From Pseudomonas migulae (GTDB lineage: Bacteria > Pseudomonadota > Gammaproteobacteria > Pseudomonadales > Pseudomonadaceae): a stretch of 64,000 bases of DNA. The stretch's first letter is position 1; every line of letters starts with the position of its first letter. The DNA lies in NCBI RefSeq assembly GCF_024169315.1, contig NZ_JALJWR010000001.1, positions 3,894,501 to 3,958,500 on the forward strand, in the 5' to 3' direction. Under the pieces are notes generated by a model. It was not told where the DNA came from and did no database searches. It was given only the letters and a program-made list of their open reading frames with translations. Positions 58,844 to 64,000 of this stretch are shown in pieces. The translations under genes were made by a program, and so were the position numbers.

Positions 58844-60634
58844 ATGAAACTGGCGATGAAGTTGCGTACTCGGCTTTTTCTGAGTATTTCCGCACTGATC
58901 ACCGTCGCGCTGCTTGGGCTGTTGCTCGGGCTGGTTAGCGTGATGCAGATGGCCGGAACCCAGGAAGCACTGGTCCGCAACAATTTCGTCAGCCTGGATC
59001 TGGGCTTGAAACTGCGCCAGACCTTAGGCGATCAGCTGATTTTGATGATGAGCGACAAACCCGATCCCGCGGCGTTTGAAGCTTCAAAGCAGCATTATTT
59101 TCAGCTGCTGGATGAAGGTATCGCCCATGATCAGGGGAGCGAAGGACGCCAGTACGGTTTTGTGCAGGCCAAGAACGATTACCTGAACTTTCTTCAGGCG
59201 TTGGCTCTGTCAAATGATCCGTCCCATGTGCTGATTGGCAATGCAGCGCTCACTGAAAAATTCAATGTATTGCGCAACGGTCTGATCACCGAGCACAAAC
59301 ACGCGCTGGACAGTATCAATGAAACGCAACGTAAGGCCCGGGATCGGGCGCTGCTGATTGCCGGCCTGCTCGGGCTGGTAGGTCTGGCGGTGCTGATTAT
59401 CGGGTTTGTGACCGCTCATGCGATCGCGCGGCGTTTCGGTGAGCCGATCGAAGCCCTGGCCCAGGCCGCCGACCACATCGGCCAAGGCAACTTCGAGGTG
59501 ACACTGCCGATTTCCTCGGCAGTGGAGATGAATCAGCTGACCAAGCGCTTCGGAATCATGGCCGAAGCCCTGCGACAGCATCAGGCGACCAATATCGACG
59601 AATTGCTTGCCGGCCAGCAGCGGTTGCAGGCGGTGCTCGACAGCATTGACGACGGTCTGTTGATGATCGACCGTGATGGCCATCTCGAACACCTCAACCC
59701 GGTGGCGCAACGCCAGTTGGGTTGGGACACCGACCGTCTCGGCCAGGGGTTGGGCTCGGCGCTCGAACGCCCCGAGCTGGATCAGCAGCTGCAACTGGTC
59801 CTGCGCGGAGGCACGCTGGAGCGGGCGCCGGAGGACTTGAGTATCGAAGTCGATGGCGAGTCCCGGCTGCTCACTTACAGCCTGACGCCGGTCAGTCATA
59901 CCCAGGGCCATATTCTGGGCGCGGTGATGGTGTTGCATGACGTCACCGAGCAGCGAGCTTTCGAGCGGGTGCGCAGCGAGTTTGTATTACGCGCCTCCCA
60001 TGAGCTGCGCACGCCCGTCACCGGGATGCACATGGCCTTCGGCCTGTTCCGTGAGCGCGCGCATTTTGCCCCGGACTCGCGAGAAGCCGACCTGCTGGAC
60101 ACCGTGAATGAAGAAATGCAGCGCTTGATGCAGTTGATCAACGACCTGCTGAACTTCTCACGCTACCAGAACGGATTGCAGAAACTGTCGCTGGCGCCGT
60201 GTTCCATCGAGGAACTGCTGGAGCAGGCCCGGTCGCGGTTTGTCGATTCGGCGCAAGAAAAAGGCATCGATTTGCTGGTGGAAGTGCAGGGGCCATTACC
60301 GTGGCTACAGGCCGATCAACCACAACTGGACCGGGTGCTCGATAACCTCATCGACAACGCGTTGCGTCATACCGGCACCGATGGCCAGATTCGCTTGCAG
60401 GCGCGACGCCACGGCGAGCGGGTGATTATCAGTGTCGAGGACAATGGCGAAGGTATCGCTTACGGCCAGCAGGGGCGGATCTTCGAGCCGTTCGTACAAG
60501 TCGGGCGCAAGAAGGGTGGCGCGGGACTTGGTCTGGCGTTGTGCAAGGAAATCGTGCAGTTGCACGGTGGGCGGATGGGCGTCTATTCGCGGCCGGGGCA
60601 GGGCACTCAGTTCTACATGGCGCTGGCGGTATAA
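58844..60634 (+). CDS. kinB: Sensor histidine kinase KinB
   Basis: Membrane kinase of 596 residues, the partner of AlgB. Two helices (about 8-31 and 167-192) enclose a periplasmic sensor domain. Then come HAMP (about 190-240), a PAS domain (about 255-370), the phosphoacceptor His386 in SHELRTPVTG, and the HATPase core with DNLIDNALRHTG (N box) and GAGLGLAL (G2 box). It ends seven bases from the convergent EAL gene. Confidence 0.94.
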   Translation: MKLAMKLRTRLFLSISALITVALLGLLLGLVSVMQMAGTQEALVRNNFVSLDLGLKLRQTLGDQLILMMSDKPDPAAFEASKQHYFQLLDEGIAHDQGSEGRQYGFVQAKNDYLNFLQALALSNDPSHVLIGNAALTEKFNVLRNGLITEHKHALDSINETQRKARDRALLIAGLLGLVGLAVLIIGFVTAHAIARRFGEPIEALAQAADHIGQGNFEVTLPISSAVEMNQLTKRFGIMAEALRQHQATNIDELLAGQQRLQAVLDSIDDGLLMIDRDGHLEHLNPVAQRQLGWDTDRLGQGLGSALERPELDQQLQLVLRGGTLERAPEDLSIEVDGESRLLTYSLTPVSHTQGHILGAVMVLHDVTEQRAFERVRSEFVLRASHELRTPVTGMHMAFGLFRERAHFAPDSREADLLDTVNEEMQRLMQLINDLLNFSRYQNGLQKLSLAPCSIEELLEQARSRFVDSAQEKGIDLLVEVQGPLPWLQADQPQLDRVLDNLIDNALRHTGTDGQIRLQARRHGERVIISVEDNGEGIAYGQQGRIFEPFVQVGRKKGGAGLGLALCKEIVQLHGGRMGVYSRPGQGTQFYMALAV

Positions 60635-60641
60635 CCCGCGT

Positions 60642-62255
60642 TTACGCTTCGTCATCCAGGCGTCGGCTGGCCAGGCGCCGACCACGGGTGATCAGCTCGA
60701 TGAACTGAACGGCGCTCAACGCATGGGCGAACAACCAGCCCTGGCCGAACTTCACCCCTTCACTGCTTAGAAACGCCGCTTGCGCTTCATGTTCGATGCC
60801 CTCGGCAATCACGTTGAGTTGCAGCGCCTGGGCCATGTGAATGATGTGCGGTGCCACGCCGCTGCTGGCGGCGTCATGCCCAAGCGCATCGATGAACGCC
60901 TTGTCGATTTTCAGGCAATCCACTGGCAGGGTCTGCAAGTAGGCGAGGCTGCAATAGCCGGTGCCAAAGTCATCGATCAACACCTGATGACCGACGTCAC
61001 GCAAGGCCTGAAGGTTTTCCCGGGCCACCACCACGTCGATCAGGCCGCGCTCCGTCACTTCAAAGGCAATCTGTTTGGCTGCGACCCGGTGCAGGATCAA
61101 CAGCCGCGCCATCACCTGGCCGATACGCGGCACCATGACGTCGCAGGCTGCCAGGTTGACCGAGATGTACAGCTTCGGATTGGCCCGCAACAAATGCCCC
61201 AGTTGCTCCAGCAGGCGTTGCAGGACGAAGTCGGTCATCTGGCGGATCTGGCCGGTGTTCTCCGCCATGGGGATAAACAGCTCGGGGCTGGTCAGGGTGC
61301 CGTCCGGCCGGCGCCAGCGCAGCAAGGCTTCAGCCCCGACACAGTTGCGGCTGTCGAGGTCGAAGATGGGTTGGTACAACACCTGCAGCTCGCCTCGCCG
61401 TATCGCGCCAGCCAATTCGGCATCCAGCGACTGTCGCTGGCGCACCAGCAGAAACACCATGAAGCCCACGAGGGCTCCCAGCGCCAGGCTGGCCGGCACC
61501 AGCCACCACCATGAGGTGGGCACATTCACGGCGGTGCGCGGGGTGATCAGCACCAATTGGTATTCAGGGCTTTTGGTCGGCATACGATAAATCAAGCGAG
61601 TCTGGGTGACTTGCAAGGCATCGCTGCTTTTCGGTGGCCAAGGTTCGGTCGGCGGCCAGGCTTGTGCGGAGCCCAGCACCGGAATTGCGCGGGTGCCGCG
61701 GTCGAGTATCACTAAAAGACTGCTGCCGGGCGACAGGTCGACCATGTCGGTCAAATGTCCGCGAGAGGTTGCGACACGGAAATTGCCACGCCCGAGCATG
61801 AGTGCGGCCCGGTTTTCATCAGGTTCGGTGGTGGTGTTCAGCCAATAACTGTAAGTGGGGTCTTTAATATCCGGTGGTCGTGTCAGCGACAATCCGGCCT
61901 GGCGCGGACGGTTAGAGCAGATCTTCGAGGCATCCATATACGCGGCTTCGTAAACGAAGCGGTAATTGAAGGTGACCTGCTGCAACGTGGCGATCATGTC
62001 TTTGTCGCAGGTTCGCAGCGGTTGGGCTTCCAGATCATCGAGACTTTCGCGCAGCTGTCCGAACAACTGCTCCAGGCGCGCAAGAAATCGCTCACCCTGC
62101 GCATTCATTTCCATACTCTCTTTCTGCTCGACCTGATGGATGGCCACGAACAGGCTGAGCGCCAATAGCACCACGCTGCTGAGGGCAGCAGCCAGCATCG
62201 CCAAAAACCAGGGGCGATAGAACCAGCTACGTAGCGTCTCTCGAGCAGCGGTCAT
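60642..62255 (-). CDS. c-di-GMP phosphodiesterase with CSS-motif sensor (EAL domain)
   Basis: Membrane protein of 537 residues. A first helix (FLAMLAAALSSVVLLALSLFV) is followed by a periplasmic domain with the CSS-type cysteines (RTCDKD and CSN; family usually CSS), then a second helix (about 238-262) and an EAL domain (about 280-525). All catalytic positions are seen: GAEALLRW, VNLAA, EVTERG, DDFGTG, LKIDK, AEGIE and GQGW. It should degrade c-di-GMP in response to periplasmic disulfide state. Confidence 0.9.
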   Translation of the reverse strand: MTAARETLRSWFYRPWFLAMLAAALSSVVLLALSLFVAIHQVEQKESMEMNAQGERFLARLEQLFGQLRESLDDLEAQPLRTCDKDMIATLQQVTFNYRFVYEAAYMDASKICSNRPRQAGLSLTRPPDIKDPTYSYWLNTTTEPDENRAALMLGRGNFRVATSRGHLTDMVDLSPGSSLLVILDRGTRAIPVLGSAQAWPPTEPWPPKSSDALQVTQTRLIYRMPTKSPEYQLVLITPRTAVNVPTSWWWLVPASLALGALVGFMVFLLVRQRQSLDAELAGAIRRGELQVLYQPIFDLDSRNCVGAEALLRWRRPDGTLTSPELFIPMAENTGQIRQMTDFVLQRLLEQLGHLLRANPKLYISVNLAACDVMVPRIGQVMARLLILHRVAAKQIAFEVTERGLIDVVVARENLQALRDVGHQVLIDDFGTGYCSLAYLQTLPVDCLKIDKAFIDALGHDAASSGVAPHIIHMAQALQLNVIAEGIEHEAQAAFLSSEGVKFGQGWLFAHALSAVQFIELITRGRRLASRRLDDEA

Positions 62256-62331
62256 ATGGGAATATCCGAAGAATTACCAATGAGTTATAGCTGCTGATTG
62301 GGAAAAAGCCCGGACCGTCGGGCGGGCGTCA

Positions 62332-63114
62332 TTATTTTGTCTGGTTCAACACCTGAAGAAGTGCTGCCGTCTGGGCGTCCGGCATACCGTCGAAGCGGGA
62401 TGGGCGGAAATGCATCTGAAAGGCTGCAATCACATGACGGGTCGCAACATCCAGCTCACCGGTTTGCGGCGTGGCATAACCCAGGCGAGCCAACTGTCCC
62501 TGAAACCAGCCGATGCTCGGCAATTCGACGTCGAACTGCGCTTGTTGGCGCGCCACAGCCTGTTCGTTCGGCCAGACACCAAGGCCTTCGGCCGCCAGGC
62601 GTTTCCAGGGGAAAACCGGGCCTGGATCCAGCTTGCGCAACGGTGCGATGTCGCTATGGCCGATAATGCTGCGGGGGCTGATGGCGTAGCGCTGGCTGAT
62701 GTCCTTGAGCAACACGATCAGCGACTGGACCTGAGCTTCGCTGTAGGGATACCAGTAGCGCTCTCCGGTCGGGGTTTCCTTGAAACCCGGATTGACGATT
62801 TCGATGCCGATGGAGCTGGAATTCAACCAGGTGCGACCCTGCCACTCACTCTCTCCGGCGTGCCACGCCCGCAGGTTTTCATCCATCAGCTTATAGATGG
62901 TGGCGTTTTTATCGTCGCCGATCAGGTAGTGGCTGCTGACTTCGCCGTGGGTCAGCAGCTGCAGCGAACGTTCCAGCGATGCGGAGGTGTAATGCACCAC
63001 CACGAACTGGATTCGGCTGTCGTGATTGGCTGAAGGATGGCTGGTGTCGAACCTGGGACCGCTGGCACAACCGGCCAGCAGAATCAGCGACACGATGAGG
63101 GCGAGAAATTTCAT
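62332..63114 (-). CDS. N-acetylmuramoyl-L-alanine amidase, AmpD-type lipoprotein
   Basis: Amidase of 260 residues corresponding to AmpDh2 (PA5485) of P. aeruginosa. It is a lipoprotein with lipobox LLAGC (Cys16). The amidase_2 domain has the zinc ligands in VVVHYTSAS and HSDIAPLRKLDPGP, and IGHSD. A C-terminal peptidoglycan-binding helix bundle (about 205-255) follows. The start MKFLALIVSLILLAGC was preferred over a Met 23 codons upstream because only it gives a clean lipoprotein signal. It cleaves anhydro-muropeptides in the periplasm. Confidence 0.92.
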   Translation of the reverse strand: MKFLALIVSLILLAGCASGPRFDTSHPSANHDSRIQFVVVHYTSASLERSLQLLTHGEVSSHYLIGDDKNATIYKLMDENLRAWHAGESEWQGRTWLNSSSIGIEIVNPGFKETPTGERYWYPYSEAQVQSLIVLLKDISQRYAISPRSIIGHSDIAPLRKLDPGPVFPWKRLAAEGLGVWPNEQAVARQQAQFDVELPSIGWFQGQLARLGYATPQTGELDVATRHVIAAFQMHFRPSRFDGMPDAQTAALLQVLNQTK

Positions 63115-63216
63115 GGGAGAGGCAGTACGCGCAAGACAATAATGCAACAGTGTAACGTATTGATTTGCGCGACGACGGCTCAAGGGGCCATTTAAACAAA
63201 ATTGAACAATTGCTTC

Positions 63217-64000
63217 TCAGCCGAACTCCACTCGATTACGGCCTGCATGTTTGGCCCGGTACAACGCCTGATCGGCTCTTTTCAGTACCATATCGCTGTG
63301 TTCCCCCGGTTTGAACGCAGTCATTCCCATCGAAATGGTAATGGTCACTGGTTCCCCTTTGAAGTGGAACGGACAGGCTTCGATGGACGCGCGCAGGTTT
63401 TCCAGCAGTTTTGCCCCCATCGCTGGCACTGTGCCCGGCATCAGCAGGACAAACTCTTCACCGCCAAACCGCGCGATGAAATCCGTCCCGCGAAGGCGCT
63501 TGCGCAAGACGCTGGCGATGATTTTCAGCACCTTGTCGCCCGCCAGGTGGCCATAGTTGTCATTGATGCGTTTGAAATGATCGAGGTCGAGCATGGCCAG
63601 CAACAGGGTGTTGCCGTGTTGCTGCCATTGGGCGATTTCGTGATCGAGCCGTTCGCTCCAGGCCGCACGGTTGGGCAGTCCGGTCAGTGGGTCGATCAAG
63701 GCTTTCTGTCGCTGTTCTTCAAGATGCTCGCGGTAGCCTTGTGCTTCCTGCTCCATGTGCGCCACGCGTTCAGCCAGACCCTTGAGGCGGGCGGCCACTT
63801 CCTGCTCGCGCTCGTCGCGTTGCTTCTGGTGCTGATCCATGGTCCCGAGCAGGCCTTCGAGGTGGTTCTCCAGGACATGCTTGAGGTCTTCGAGATCCGC
63901 TGCCTCTTGCATGCTGCTCTGCAAGCCGTCGACCTGCTCGCGGATCTGCGTGTCCATTTCGCGCGCGGCCGAGCGGTTGTCCGCGTGGCCATCGCTGGCG
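63217..64000 (-). CDS. Diguanylate cyclase (GGDEF), DgcH-like, 5' part outside the window
   Basis: The 3' part of a GGDEF protein; the frame stays open to the window end, so the start lies beyond it. The visible part has a coiled coil ([20 protein letters not shown]) and a GGDEF domain with GGEEF active site. The RGTD inhibitory I-site lies five residues before it, so product inhibition is likely. In PAO1 the same neighbour is PA5487 (DgcH, 671 residues). It makes c-di-GMP, opposing the EAL protein encoded 1 kb away. Confidence 0.9.
   Translation of the reverse strand, partial: ASDGHADNRSAAREMDTQIREQVDGLQSSMQEAADLEDLKHVLENHLEGLLGTMDQHQKQRDEREQEVAARLKGLAERVAHMEQEAQGYREHLEEQRQKALIDPLTGLPNRAAWSERLDHEIAQWQQHGNTLLLAMLDLDHFKRINDNYGHLAGDKVLKIIASVLRKRLRGTDFIARFGGEEFVLLMPGTVPAMGAKLLENLRASIEACPFHFKGEPVTITISMGMTAFKPGEHSDMVLKRADQALYRAKHAGRNRVEFG

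Overview
This window is the replication-origin region of a fluorescent Pseudomonas chromosome (P. fluorescens group or a close relative). That call rests on protein content (DnaA, GyrB, RnpA, AlgB/KinB and BetC close to those known from Pseudomonas), on the gene order parB-parA-rsmG-mnmG-mnmE-yidC-yidD-rnpA-rpmH // dnaA-dnaN-recF-gyrB, on high GC, and on many Pseudomonas-type REP palindromes between genes. No rRNA, tRNA or CRISPR array was seen.

Region by region. 0-8.8 kb: leftward genes for chromosome partition (ParAB), tRNA modification and rRNA methylation (MnmG, MnmE, RsmG), membrane protein insertion (YidC/YidD), RNase P protein and ribosomal protein L34. 8.8-9.36 kb: the origin, with AT-rich DNA, a cluster of DnaA boxes and divergent promoters for rpmH and dnaA. 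A second DnaA-box cluster lies between mnmG and mnmE. 9.36-15.6 kb: rightward dnaA, dnaN, recF and gyrB, with two parS centromere sites inside recF. 15.8-16.3 kb: an orphan hcp (type VI secretion tube protein). 16.5-23.2 kb: acyltransferase, GmhB, GlyQS, Tag, a LpxL/HtrB-type acyltransferase, a PilZ protein and a TPR protein. 23.27-24.44 kb: an IS110-family insertion sequence sitting exactly inside a REP palindrome, with a ~200-base noncoding left end that looks like a bridge RNA. 24.5-34.8 kb: trkA-rsmB-fmt-def, LysM protein, dprA, tsaC, qor, hemF (with an ANR-type box) and aroE. 34.8-40.1 kb: choline-sulfate locus (SulP transporter, choline-binding protein, BetC sulfatase, LysR regulator). 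40.1-55.3 kb: small oxidoreductase-like genes, CitMHS, TerC, Na/Pi transporter, M16 peptidase, DUF5924 protein, an MCE-type lipid transport operon, an SpmAB-like protein and GltP. 55.9-64 kb: lysozyme inhibitor (Ivy-like), DUF1328 protein, AlgB/KinB two-component system, an EAL phosphodiesterase, an AmpD-type amidase lipoprotein and the 3' part of a GGDEF diguanylate cyclase.

The genes near the origin form one replication/segregation unit: DnaA binds boxes beside its own gene, DnaN and GyrB follow, ParB would load at parS within recF, and ParA/ParB are encoded 8-11 kb away. The last 8 kb groups envelope-stress and c-di-GMP functions. The most interesting item is the IS110 element. Its left end folds into two stem-loops. 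The first carries a 7-base complement of the REP target and the second a 5-base complement of the element's own end, which is the layout expected of a target/donor bridge RNA.
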